Shown here piece by piece: positions 14,936 to 27,123 of a stretch of 64,000 nt of DNA. Made by a program: the position numbers and the translations under genes. This DNA is from Rhodocaloribacter litoris (GTDB lineage: Bacteria > Bacteroidota > Rhodothermia > Rhodothermales > ISCAR-4553): the NCBI RefSeq assembly GCF_011682235.2, contig NZ_CP076718.1:2724622-2788621 (forward strand). Reading direction: 5' to 3'. Below the pieces are notes generated by a model. It was not told where the DNA came from and did no database searches. It saw nothing but the letters and a program-made list of their open reading frames with translations. The stretch's first letter is position 1. Each line of letters opens with the position of its first letter.

Positions 14936-17900
14936 ATGGGAACGCATCGGCGCATCGATACCGCTGCGGTCCGGGTTCTGCGAATGCGCATGCAGGAACG
15001 GCGCCTGTTGCTGGCGGCCTCGCTCCTGGTGGCCTTCGGGCTGTTGCTCACGTACCGGGCGAAGACCCGTGCCTTCGAGCAGGTCGAGGCGCTGCTGGCC
15101 GCCGGAGAGGTTGTGAACCTGAACGCGCTCGAGAGCAGCCGTGCGCTGATGCCGGCCCTGGCGGTCGTCTTTCCGGATCCGGATGACCGCCGCGTCGTTG
15201 CCGGGCATATCTATACCTACGTGCTCCGGAACCGGAAGCCCTGGTTCCTTGGCGATCCGGTGCCGAACGTAGGATTCCTGAACACGGCCGCGCTCGATCT
15301 TCCGGCTCGCCTGGCCGAACAGGGCGGGCCGGTGTTGCGCGAGCGACTGGCGCGCAGCCGGGCCCGTCTCGGCCTGGCGCCCGACGGCCGGGTGAGCGGG
15401 GATTCGGTCCGTACGGTGCACGCCGCCGCCGGCCCGCTGCGTCTCGAAGGACGGGTCGTCGATGAGACGGGAGCACCCATGGCCGGGGTGGCGGTCACGC
15501 TACGAGGCACGCGCGCGGCCGACACCCGTACCGGTCCGGACGGCCGTTTCCGCTTCGAGGGGTTGCAGCCGGGGGACAGTCTCGTGATGCGCCCCGTGGC
15601 GCGCTATCTAGCCTTCACACCCGTGCGGTACGCTCCGCTCTCCGGAAACGGGGAGCACACGTTCCGGGCCCGCCCGCATCGCCTGCCCCTCTTCGAAGAG
15701 GCCGCGGCGTTTCAGCGGCTCAAGCCGCGCCTCGTCGTGCGTGCGCCGGCCGGGTATGCCCGCCGGTTTGCCGGGCTCACGCTGCTCTATTTCGCCGTTT
15801 TCTATGGACTTCATCTTTTCTGGTTCAGACGTCGTTTTGCCGGCGACCCCGTGCTCCTGCCGGTGCTCCATCTGCTCACCGGGCTGGGCTTCATGCTCAT
15901 GCTGAGCCTTCCGGATCCGCTGCGTGACCTCATGCGGGCACAGGGGTTCGTCACGGGTGTGGTGGCCGGCGGGTTGTTGCTCGGAGTGGTCAGCCAGATG
16001 GATTTCCAGGACAAACGGTGGCGCAGTCATACGTTCGCATGGCTCGGGACGGGCGGGATCCTGGCTGCCCTGCTCTATTGCTTCGGTACCGGGCCGGCCG
16101 GTAGCGGGGCTCGGATCAACCTTGTGCTCCCGGTGGTGGGAAGCGTGCAACCGGTCGAGCTCATCAAACTCTGCCTGGTCCTTTTTCTGGCCGGCTATTT
16201 CGCCCGGAACTGGGAATTTCTGCGCAGTCTCCGGCAGCGTGAAGGCCTGCCGCGCCTCCTGCACCGGTTCGATATGCCCCGCCTTCGCGATGTGCTCCCG
16301 GTTGTGGCCGGCGTGCTGTCGGCGCTGCTGATCTTCTTCGCCCTGCAGGACATGGGGCCGGCGCTCGTGCTCACCTGTACCTTTCTGGTGCTCTACGGCA
16401 TCGTGCGCAGCCGCTGGGCGGCCGTTCTCACGGGTTTTGCCGTGCTTGCCGGCGTCTTCTGGTACACCTACAGACTGGAGGTCGTGCCGGTGGTGGCCGG
16501 CCGCATCGAGATGATGCTCTCGCCCTGGGAAAACTTCGTCCGTGGGGGGGAGCACCTGGCCCATGCATACTGGGCGATGGCCACCGGCGGCGTGACGGGG
16601 CAGGGGATCGGGCAGGGGTATCCAGGCTACATCCCGGCGGCACATACCGACATGGTGCTCCCTGCTCTGGGAGAGGAGCTCGGCCTGGCCGGGCTGCTCG
16701 CGGTGTTCGCTCTGTACCTGGTGTTCCTGTGGCGGGCTTTTCGGATCGCGCTCGGCGCACGCGGCGTCTACAGCCTCTTTCTTGGCCTCGGCGTGGCACT
16801 GCTGATCCTCTTTCAGGTGCTTTTCATCGCCGGGGGAGCCTTCGGTCTGATCCCGCTCTCGGGCGTGGTGACCCCGTTCCTCAGCTACGGGAAGTCGTCG
16901 ATAGTGGTGCACTGTGCGCTGGCCGGCATCCTGATGAGCCTCTCGGCCCATCCCGGCACGGAGATCCAGCGCTCGGCACAGCAGGCAAGCTTCGGGCGCC
17001 CCGTCCACTACGTGACCGCCGCGGCGTTTGTGCTCTTCGCCGTGCTCGGTGCCCGGGCCGCGTACATCCAGGGCGGGCAGGCCGACGCCTGGGTGCTTCG
17101 CCCGGCACTCGTCCCCCGCGAGGACGGCGAGCGGGCCTACGTCTACAACCCCCGCCTGCTCGAAGCCCGGCAGCTTCTCACGCGCGGCACCATCTACGAC
17201 CGCAACGGCCTGCCGCTGGCCAGCAGCCGGTGGGACGAGATCGAGCGATTCCGCACCGTGTACGAGCAGCTCGGCGTGCAGGTCGACCGGCTCAACCGGA
17301 CGGATCCCCGCTACTATCCCTTCGGGGCGCTCACCTTCTACCTGCTCGGCGACATCCGGACCCGCGTGAAATGGGGTGCCACGAACAGCCTCTACGCCGA
17401 GCATGCCTTCCTTTCTTACCTGCGGGGATACGACAACCGCCCGGAGGCCGTCGAAAAGCCGCGGAGCCGGGCGGGCGGGACGGCCACCATCGTTCGGTAT
17501 GATTATTCGGAACTGACCGCGCTCGTCCGGCACGGGACGCGCAGCCCGGAGGCCCGGGCCCTCCTTCGCCGCAACCGCGATCTTTACCTGACCGTCGATG
17601 TGCGGCTGCAACAACGGGTGGCCGAGATTCTGGCCGAACGGGCGCCGGCAGGCAAGGTGGCCTCGGCGGTCGTGCTCGATGCCGCCACGGGGGATGTGCT
17701 GGCGTCGGTGACCTACCCGCTGCCCGACCTCAGCCGCCCGGCCGCCGTGCACCGGGATCCCGCTTTCTTCGACCGCGGGTTCGGGCAGGGCGCCAAGCCC
17801 CCCGGCTCTACGTTCAAGCTGGTGACGGCGATGGCCGCCCTGCACCGGGACCGCGACGCCCTGTACCGGACGTACGAGATCCATGCCTTCGACCGCTACG

Positions 17901-18607
17901 CCCGGCGCAACGAACCCACCGGGCGCGTGGATCTGGCGCGGGCCCTCATCGCCTCCTCGAACGTCTATTTCGCCCGCCTGGCCCGTGAGGTCGTCGGGGT
18001 CGATTCGCTGCTGGCGATGATGGAACCGTTCGGCTTCCGGGTGGGCGGGTACGGCCGGTCGTACGCGGCCCGGCGGGCCCTGCTGCTGGAGCCGGATAAC
18101 CTGCGGCAGGCCGGCTTCGGACAGGGGCCGGTGACGGCCAGCCCGCTGGAGGTGGCCCGGGTGGCGGCGGCCATCGCCAACGACGGGGCCCTGCCTCCGG
18201 TGCGGTGGGTCCGCCATCCCGACACGGCGCGGCGGCCCGTGCGCTACGTCCTCCTGCCCCCGGATGCCCGCATCCTCGCCCGGATCATGCGCCGCGTCGT
18301 CACCGACCGGGAAGGGACCGCCCGCGCCCTGCGCGATCTCTCGGTGCCGATCGCTGGAAAGACGGGCACGGCCGAGGAGAAGAAGACCGTCGTGCGGGAC
18401 GGCAGGCCGGTGCGGATCACGCTGAACCATGCGTGGTTTACCGGCTTCGCGCCCTATCATGAACCCGGCACCGGGCGTGGCCCGCGGATCGCCGTGGCCG
18501 TGCTCGTGGAGGAGGGAGGCGCCGGCGGCCGGGTGGCCGCCCCCATCGCCGGTGCCATCGTGGAGGCCGCCGCCGACCTCGGCCTCATCCGCCGTGACGA
18601 ACAATAA
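14936..18607 (+). CDS. RodA/FtsW (SEDS) - class B penicillin-binding protein fusion
   Basis: A 1223-residue single polypeptide combining a SEDS peptidoglycan glycosyltransferase and a transpeptidase. An N-terminal helix (about 22-40) leads to an outer region with a carboxypeptidase-regulatory-like fold (about 165-245). SEDS helices run from about 275 to 670, with PVELIKL (406-412), AHTDMVLPALGEELG (569-583) and LSYGKSSIV (649-657). The usual SEDS form of the last motif is SYGGSS, so Lys replaces Gly. A further helix (about 692-710) precedes the penicillin-binding part. This has STFK (Ser958, Lys961), SSN (1007-1009) and KTG (1142-1144), all the catalytic residues. In most bacteria RodA and PBP2 are separate partners. 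Neighbouring FHA, PP2C and kinase genes suggest phospho-control. The start could also be the ATG 16 codons later. Confidence 0.93.
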   Translation: MGTHRRIDTAAVRVLRMRMQERRLLLAASLLVAFGLLLTYRAKTRAFEQVEALLAAGEVVNLNALESSRALMPALAVVFPDPDDRRVVAGHIYTYVLRNRKPWFLGDPVPNVGFLNTAALDLPARLAEQGGPVLRERLARSRARLGLAPDGRVSGDSVRTVHAAAGPLRLEGRVVDETGAPMAGVAVTLRGTRAADTRTGPDGRFRFEGLQPGDSLVMRPVARYLAFTPVRYAPLSGNGEHTFRARPHRLPLFEEAAAFQRLKPRLVVRAPAGYARRFAGLTLLYFAVFYGLHLFWFRRRFAGDPVLLPVLHLLTGLGFMLMLSLPDPLRDLMRAQGFVTGVVAGGLLLGVVSQMDFQDKRWRSHTFAWLGTGGILAALLYCFGTGPAGSGARINLVLPVVGSVQPVELIKLCLVLFLAGYFARNWEFLRSLRQREGLPRLLHRFDMPRLRDVLPVVAGVLSALLIFFALQDMGPALVLTCTFLVLYGIVRSRWAAVLTGFAVLAGVFWYTYRLEVVPVVAGRIEMMLSPWENFVRGGEHLAHAYWAMATGGVTGQGIGQGYPGYIPAAHTDMVLPALGEELGLAGLLAVFALYLVFLWRAFRIALGARGVYSLFLGLGVALLILFQVLFIAGGAFGLIPLSGVVTPFLSYGKSSIVVHCALAGILMSLSAHPGTEIQRSAQQASFGRPVHYVTAAAFVLFAVLGARAAYIQGGQADAWVLRPALVPREDGERAYVYNPRLLEARQLLTRGTIYDRNGLPLASSRWDEIERFRTVYEQLGVQVDRLNRTDPRYYPFGALTFYLLGDIRTRVKWGATNSLYAEHAFLSYLRGYDNRPEAVEKPRSRAGGTATIVRYDYSELTALVRHGTRSPEARALLRRNRDLYLTVDVRLQQRVAEILAERAPAGKVASAVVLDAATGDVLASVTYPLPDLSRPAAVHRDPAFFDRGFGQGAKPPGSTFKLVTAMAALHRDRDALYRTYEIHAFDRYARRNEPTGRVDLARALIASSNVYFARLAREVVGVDSLLAMMEPFGFRVGGYGRSYAARRALLLEPDNLRQAGFGQGPVTASPLEVARVAAAIANDGALPPVRWVRHPDTARRPVRYVLLPPDARILARIMRRVVTDREGTARALRDLSVPIAGKTGTAEEKKTVVRDGRPVRITLNHAWFTGFAPYHEPGTGRGPRIAVAVLVEEGGAGGRVAAPIAGAIVEAAADLGLIRRDEQ

Positions 18608-18812
18608 CCGGCCGGCGGCTTATGTTTATGCCGGATTTCGGAGTGCCGGTGGTGCCCGGCGGCGTTCGGATGACGGGGCCGCCCGGCATCGGGGCGGGAT
18701 CCTGCACCGCGAAGCCCCGGCACGACGGACCTCATTCCGTTGAAACGGTTTAAAGTACGGGAGTTGACGGGATCTTCGACATCTGCACACGTTCATCCAT
18801 CCACGCCTGACC

Positions 18813-20183
18813 ATGGAACCCGCGAACGCACAGCTCACGCACCGGGCCCGCGTGGGCGATGCCCTCGATCTGTTGCACCGGGTGCTCCATCCCTATATCG
18901 AACGCGAGATGCGGGCGGTCTACGGGGACCGGTGGGAACGCGAGGCGCGGGGTGTGTTGCACGGCAAGCCGATTGAGACGTGGGATACGAGTGACCTGCT
19001 CACCCTCCTTTACACGAAGTTCCATCCGGTCTTTCGCGACATCGGTCACGAGGGGCGGAGCTGGGTGAGCCTGCTCCGGGAGATTCGCAAGAAGTGGGCG
19101 CACCAGGGGACGCTCTCGCTCGATGAGACGCGCCGCACGCTGGAGACGGCGATCCTGCTCTTGCGGGCCATCGGTGCCGAGCCCGAGGCAGAGCGGCTGG
19201 AACCGCATGTGCTGGACCTGATGCGGTCCGAGCTGGAGGAGCGCCTGGCGCCGGGCGAGGACGCGGCCTGGATGGAGAAGGCGCGGGAGGCTATCGAGGC
19301 CCGGAAGGAGGCGGTCGGCCGGAGCCGGGACCGCACCCCCGGGGAAGGGGTCCGTGCGCTCTGGGAGGCCGGCGTCCGCCGGATCCGGACTCTGTTCCAT
19401 CGCCCGCCCTCGGAGCCGCTAGAAGTGCGCCGCACCCTCCTCGACGCCATCGAGCACGCCGCCGAGCCGTACCGGCGCGACTTCCCCTTCAACCGGCTCG
19501 TCGTGCACGTCTGTGTGCCGGACGAGCGCACCCGGCAGCGCTACGAGGCGGCGCTGGAGCGGCAGCGTGAACCTTTTGCCGTGGCCGTCCTGCGTCGCCT
19601 GGCCGATGCCCGCATCCCCGTGCCGGCTAGCCTGCACGTGAGCTGGCGCTTTCATCGTACCCCGCCGAAGAAACTCGAAGCCGCGTTCGAGGCCGTGCCC
19701 TACCACATCGAGTGGCAGCGGCGCCGTCCGGCCGGCACCGCCACGTTGAAGGTGCTCCGGGGGCGGGCGCACAAGGAGCAGTACGTGATCCGGGGCGGTG
19801 CGCCCGTCACACTCGGGCGGCAGGCCGAGGTCACCGACGCGCGCGGGCGGGTCGTCTGGCGCAACGCCGTCGCGTTCCTCGACTACGAGGACGACCGGCT
19901 GACCGAGGAGGAACGCGAGGTGCATGCCACCATCTCCCGCGTCCATGCCCGCATCGAGTACGACGAGACGGAAGATGCCTTCCGGCTCTACGACGCGCAG
20001 AGCACCTGCGGGACGTCCGTCGTGCGCGAGGGCTTTCTGGTGCCGTTCCAGGTGCGGCAGCAGCCCGTGCCCCTGCAGGACGGCGATCTCATCTATCTGG
20101 GCAAGGCCTGTCTCCGGTTCAACCTGGGCCGTCCTTCGGGACGGGCGCCGCGCCGGGGCCGCCCGCCGCGTTCCGCTACCTGA
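18813..20183 (+). CDS. Swt1-type HEPN domain + FhaA-like region + FHA domain protein
   Basis: 456 residues in three parts. Residues about 15-125 match the Swt1-type HEPN domain. They include RSWVSLLREI and the RxxxxH motif RKKWAH (Arg92, His97), the catalytic signature of HEPN ribonucleases. A middle region (about 210-315, FNRLVVHVCVPDERT and following) resembles the FhaA N-terminal domain. The C-terminal FHA domain (about 325-440) has VTLGRQ, ISRVHARIEY and STCGTSV. No signal peptide is seen. An FHA module tied to a possible RNase suggests phosphothreonine-controlled RNA cleavage or scaffolding; this is inference. It closes the cluster that begins with the SPOR kinase. Whether the HEPN part is active is not known, since some HEPN domains only bind. 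Confidence 0.78.
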   Translation: MEPANAQLTHRARVGDALDLLHRVLHPYIEREMRAVYGDRWEREARGVLHGKPIETWDTSDLLTLLYTKFHPVFRDIGHEGRSWVSLLREIRKKWAHQGTLSLDETRRTLETAILLLRAIGAEPEAERLEPHVLDLMRSELEERLAPGEDAAWMEKAREAIEARKEAVGRSRDRTPGEGVRALWEAGVRRIRTLFHRPPSEPLEVRRTLLDAIEHAAEPYRRDFPFNRLVVHVCVPDERTRQRYEAALERQREPFAVAVLRRLADARIPVPASLHVSWRFHRTPPKKLEAAFEAVPYHIEWQRRRPAGTATLKVLRGRAHKEQYVIRGGAPVTLGRQAEVTDARGRVVWRNAVAFLDYEDDRLTEEEREVHATISRVHARIEYDETEDAFRLYDAQSTCGTSVVREGFLVPFQVRQQPVPLQDGDLIYLGKACLRFNLGRPSGRAPRRGRPPRSAT

Positions 20184-20322
20184 CGAGCACCACCGGCCGG
20201 GCGGCGACGAACGCCCCCGCCTCGATCCGGTACCGGGAGCGATCCGGCCGTTCGGCAGGAGCAGAGTGCCCGCCACGACACACGCGAGGGCGGAGAGGAT
20301 CGGACGGCTCCACCCACCCGGC

Positions 20323-20808
20323 TTACTCCGGCGTCAGCTCAACGACGTACGTTGGGGTTGCCGCCCGCAGCCCGACCCAGTTCTCCGCGACGGCCCCCAG
20401 CGCCAGGCTGCGATAATCGCCGGGTGGGGCGGCCGACCAGGTGCCGGAAAGCTCGGCCCGGGGACAGGACGCCGAGACGGGTTCGAGCACGGGACTCCGG
20501 CGTACCGCACCGGCTGCGGCAACCGTCTGGTACGTCACGCCCAGTTGCACCCGCCGCAATCCCTCGGGATCCGAAGCCACATACGTCACCTCCACGGGCG
20601 TCGAGGCCACCGCCCGGAACGTTCGTGCCGGGTCCGACCCGGCCAGCGTATGGGTGACCCGCCTGCCCGTCGCCGCGTCGGTGAAGGAGACCTCCAGCCG
20701 GAGAACCGGCGGTGTCTCGTCCTCCGACGGCCGGGGCAGGCAATGCTCCGGGGTGCATCCCGGCCCCATCGCCACGAAGAGCAACAGGCTGATCGAAAGA
20801 ACACGCAT
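20323..20808 (-). CDS. Putative lipoprotein of unknown function
   Basis: 161 residues from the ATG at 20808 (a GTG one codon earlier is also possible). The N-terminus MRVLSISLLLFVAMGPGC has a hydrophobic segment ending in a cysteine at residue 18, consistent with lipoprotein processing. The mature part is beta-strand-like (VLRLEVSFTDAATG, PVEVTYVASDPEG, LGVTYQT) and ends VVELTPE. I do not recognise a family. It is the only minus-strand gene between 6 and 28.8 kb and is convergent with the HEPN-FHA gene, so it is probably a separate transcription unit. Confidence 0.6.
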   Translation of the reverse strand: MRVLSISLLLFVAMGPGCTPEHCLPRPSEDETPPVLRLEVSFTDAATGRRVTHTLAGSDPARTFRAVASTPVEVTYVASDPEGLRRVQLGVTYQTVAAAGAVRRSPVLEPVSASCPRAELSGTWSAAPPGDYRSLALGAVAENWVGLRAATPTYVVELTPE

Positions 20809-21199
20809 CACATCGGCACGTCAACCTGCGAGATACGTTTCCCCCTCTCGCTACCTGCCGTTGCCACGTGTGCGGGGCGGCCGGGCCATCCCGCGGTTTC
20901 ATGGGGTCCATCTCCCCCGGTCCGGTCATGAAGGGGAGCGGCATTCTCTGGCCGCCGGTGGCCCGTCACGTGCATCCTGTCCCCGTCGGCGTGACAGGTA
21001 GCCGTTCCGTCTCTTCTTCGGGAAACATCGTTCCCCTTTCGGAGATCCTTCACAGGCGGGAAATGCACGCCTGCCCTGCGTGCGGGACCTCCGCGATGTG
21101 CTTTAACCAAAGCTTCTTCCGATAAGTCCCTTCGGAGCAATAACTTTACGTCTTTCGAAAAGACGGTCTTCGGACCACGTTTGATAGAGGATCCGGATT
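20809..21199. other. Divergent intergenic region with leader hairpin
   Basis: 391 bases between the minus-strand lipoprotein and the DUF2760 gene. No convincing frame is present. A perfect 7-bp hairpin with a 3-base loop (CGTCTTT at 21149-21155 with AAAGACG at 21159-21165) lies 35 bases before the DUF2760 start, in its probable leader. A smaller stem (CAGGCG with CGCCTG) lies near 21054-21074. Promoters for both genes should be here, but none matches a consensus well. Confidence 0.4.
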
Positions 21200-21844
21200 A
21201 TGGAAAAGAAATCCAGCTTTGCCCTGCAGAGCCTGCTGGCGGTTCTGATCCTGAATGCGCTGCTGCTCGTGACGATTTACGTGATCGGGGGAGAGGCGCT
21301 GGCCGGGAAGGCGCCCCTGGTCTTTGGCCTGGGCGGTATACTGACGCTGGTGCTGTGGTTCGTGGTGACGCGGCTGGCCCGTCGCCTGGAAGGAGCTTCC
21401 CCGAAGGAGGGGGCAGCGCGGGCGCCGGCCGAACGCCCCGCGCCCGCGCTGCCGGAGCAACCTGCCGAGGCGGCGGCCCTCCAGCTCCTTGCCATCCTCC
21501 AGCGCAAAGGCCGCCTGCTCGACTTTCTCCAGGAGGATCTGAGTGCCTACGGTGACGCCCAGATCGGCGCGGCCGTGCGGGCCGTCCACGAGGGCTGTAA
21601 GAAGGCGCTCGAGGAGCACGTCTCGCTGGTGCCCGTGCTCGACCGGCCCGAGGGCAGCCCGGTCACCGTCGAGCCGGGCTTCGACGCCCGGGCCATCCGG
21701 CTCACGGGCAACATCACCGGTGCGCCGCCGTTCAAAGGCACGCTCCGTCACCGGGGCTGGCGCGTCGAGCGGATCGAGCTGCCGACGCTGATGCACGCGC
21801 AGGACCGTGTGGTGGCGCCCGCCGAGGTGGAAGTCGGCACCTGA
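21200..21844 (+). CDS. DUF2760 domain protein with two N-terminal TM helices
   Basis: 214 residues. Two hydrophobic helices (about 8-30 and 38-60) are followed by an Ala/Pro linker. The DUF2760 domain then runs from about 95 to 210 and is recognised by RLLDFLQEDLSAYGDAQIGA, VHEGCKKAL, PGFDARAIRLTGNITG and PFKGTLRHRGWRV. DUF2760 genes commonly precede Hsp70-like genes in bacteria, as here: two Hsp70-like genes follow after 152 bases. The protein probably anchors or partners these chaperone-like ATPases at the membrane. That role is inferred from context, and no biochemical function is established to my knowledge. Confidence 0.85.
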   Translation: MEKKSSFALQSLLAVLILNALLLVTIYVIGGEALAGKAPLVFGLGGILTLVLWFVVTRLARRLEGASPKEGAARAPAERPAPALPEQPAEAAALQLLAILQRKGRLLDFLQEDLSAYGDAQIGAAVRAVHEGCKKALEEHVSLVPVLDRPEGSPVTVEPGFDARAIRLTGNITGAPPFKGTLRHRGWRVERIELPTLMHAQDRVVAPAEVEVGT

Positions 21845-21996
21845 GATCTGCCGGCACCTGGTTCGGGGGGGATGCGGGCCCCGGGAAGTAAAGCCCGGGG
21901 GTGCCTCTCATCCCCCTGTGTCTTCGGGGCGAGGACGATCCGTTTGCTTCCTTTCCCGCGCCCCCGCCAGGCCCGTAAACCCTTTCCGAACGTACC

Positions 21997-23837
21997 ATGA
22001 GCGATCCCAGATACATCGTCGGCATCGACCTGGGCACCACGCACTGTGTGGTGGCCTACACCCGTGCCGCGCCGGAGGCGCTGGAACGGCCCGAGATCCG
22101 GCTGTTCGAGATCCCGCAGGTGGTGAGTCCGGGCGAGGTGCAGGCCCGTCCGCTTCTGCCCTCGTTTCTGTTCCTGCCCGGCCCGCACGACGTGCCCGAG
22201 GGCGGTCTGGCGCTGCCCTGGAAGCCGGACGCCGGCGAGGCGGTGGGGGAATATGCCCGCGAGCGCGGGGCCGAGATTCCGAACCGGCTGGTGGCCTCGG
22301 CCAAGTCGTGGCTCTCGCATACGGGGGTCGACCGTACCGCGCCCATCCTGCCGTGGGATGCCCCCGGGGATGCCCGCCGCGTCTCGCCCGTCGAGGCCGC
22401 CACGCGCTACCTGGCCCACATCCGGGAGGCCTGGAACCACGTCATGGCGGCCGGCGACCCGCAGGCCCGCCTCGAAGAGCAGGAAGTTTATCTGACCGTT
22501 CCCGCCTCCTTCGACGCCGTCGCCCGGGAGCTGACGGTGCAGGCCGCCCGGGCCGCCGGGCTGGAAAAGCTGACGCTCCTCGAGGAGCCCCAGGCTGCCT
22601 TCTACGCCTGGCTCGAAGCCCGGGGCGATGCCTGGCGCGAGGAGGTCCACGTCGGCGAGTCCATCCTCGTCTGCGATGTCGGCGGTGGCACCACCGACTT
22701 CAGCCTCATCGAGGTCGTCGAGGAAGACGGTAACCTGGACCTGCGCCGCGCCGCCGTCGGGGATCACATCCTCCTCGGCGGGGACAACATGGACCTGACG
22801 CTGGCCTACGCCGTCCGGGCCCGGCTGGCGCAAGAGGGCACCCGCCTCGACAACTGGCAGTTCCGGACGCTGGTGCACGGCTGCCGGAAGGCCAAGGAGC
22901 ACCTGCTGGGCCATCCGGACCTGGAGGCCGTGCCGGTCGTCATCCCCGGGCGAGGCTCCGCCCTCATCGGCGGCACCATCCGCACCGAGCTGACGCGGCA
23001 GGAGATCGAGGCGATCCTGGTGCAGGGCTTCTTCCCCGAGACGCCGCCGGACGCTTTCCCCGAGCGCAGGCCGAAGGTCGGGATGCGCGAGATGGGCCTG
23101 CCCTACGAATCCGACCCGGCCATCACCCGGCACCTGGCCTACTTCCTCCACCGGCAGGTGGCCGGGAACGGCGAGGCGGGCGTCGCCTTCCCCTCCGCCG
23201 TGCTTTTCAACGGCGGGGTGATGAAGGCCGGGTCGCTGCGCGAGCAGGTGCTCCGCGTGCTCCGGCAGTGGAGCAGCAACGACGCCCTGCGGGCCCTTCC
23301 GTCGGTGGACCTGGACCAGGCCGTGGCCATCGGTGCGGCCTACTACGGGCTGGCGCGGAAGGGGCGCGGCATTCGCATCCGTGCGGGTACGGCCCGCTCC
23401 TATTACATCGGCATCGAGAGCGCCATGCCCGCCGTGCCCGGTATCCCCGCGCCGATGAAGGCCCTGTGCGTGGTTCCCTTCGGTATGGAGGAGGGCACCG
23501 AGGCCGACATCCGGGGCCGGGAGTTCGGCCTCGTCGTCGGCGAGCAGGCCGTCTTCCACCTGCTGGCCTCGAACACGCGCAAGACGGACCCGCCCGGCGA
23601 GATCATCGAGGACTGGGACGGCGAGCTGGCCGAGGTCATCACCATGGAAACGACCCTTCCGGCCACCGACGCCGAGGGCGGCGGCACCGTCCTGCCCGTG
23701 TGGCTCCACAGCAAGGTCACCGAGATCGGCACGCTCGAGCTCTGGTGCGTGGCCCGCGACGGCGACCGGCGGTGGAAGCTGGAGTTCAACCTCCGCGACG
23801 TACCGCAGGAAGCCGGTGGCCCGGCCGAGCAGCACGG

Positions 23838-23841
<4 letters not shown>
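21997..23841 (+). CDS. Hsp70-family ATPase (first of a pair)
   Basis: 614 residues with the Hsp70/actin ATPase fold. The phosphate-1 loop is GIDLGTTHCVVAY (9-21), phosphate-2 is VCDVGGGTTDFSL (about 224-236), and the later VLFNGGVMKAG segment is the adenosine-motif region. The C-terminal about 130 residues do not look like the DnaK substrate-binding domain with its LLLDV linker, so this is not a housekeeping DnaK. No dnaJ or grpE is adjacent. The gene overlaps the next one by 4 bases (ATGA), implying translational coupling. It may act with its neighbour and the DUF2760 protein as one complex; this is inferred from the operon. Confidence 0.9.
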
Positions 23842-26678
<2,837 letters not shown>

Positions 26679-26783
26679 CCGGCCGGCGGGAGAAAGATCC
26701 CGGGTGCCGGGTTGACACCCGCTTTCGTACACCGCATCTTCGGCGTCAGCATCGGCCGGCGCCGGAAATCAACAACCGGGTTT

Positions 26784-27107
26784 ATGTCCTGGATCAAACA
26801 CGTCCTTCTCGACCTGGCCGTCACCGTCGTCATCATCATCGCCGTCCTCACGGGACAGGCTTGGGCGCGGTGGCTCGTCTGGATCTACACGCCGTTCATG
26901 CTCCTGCTGAAAGTCGTGGCCGTCTTCGGGGCGGGGTTGACCGCGCAGGTGAAACGGGCCGGTGCCGGGGTGCCGGAGTGGTTCTACCACCTCCTCTATG
27001 CGATCAACGTGGGGGTGTTGCTGGCCTTCGGCTGGTGGCTCGTCGGGGCCGGATGGGCGCTCATCTGGGGTCTTTCGGTGCTCGCCGAGCGGCGTGCCCG
27101 CCGGTGA
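26784..27107 (+). CDS. Small membrane protein, unknown family
   Basis: 107 residues from the ATG at 26784; a TTG at 26712 would add 24 residues that look non-coding. Three hydrophobic helices are visible: VTVVIIIAVLTGQ, WLVWIYTPFMLLLKVVAVF and LLYAINVGVLLAFGWWLV. It is probably an inner-membrane protein. It lies 105 bases after the Hsp70 pair and 16 bases before rqcH, in the same direction, so it may be transcribed with either. I assign no function. Confidence 0.6.
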   Translation: MSWIKHVLLDLAVTVVIIIAVLTGQAWARWLVWIYTPFMLLLKVVAVFGAGLTAQVKRAGAGVPEWFYHLLYAINVGVLLAFGWWLVGAGWALIWGLSVLAERRARR

Positions 27108-27123
27108 TGCGCCCGCGCGAAGC

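Noticed and set aside
20868-21125. 85-residue plus-strand frame in the gap before the DUF2760 gene
   Set aside because: It overlaps hairpins and the likely leader, and the translation resembles no family.
26712-26783. N-terminal extension of the small membrane protein from a TTG start
   Set aside because: The added residues are Arg/Thr-rich and unlike a membrane protein start. A TTGACA at the same place may be part of a promoter, but its -10 partner (CATCTT) is poor.
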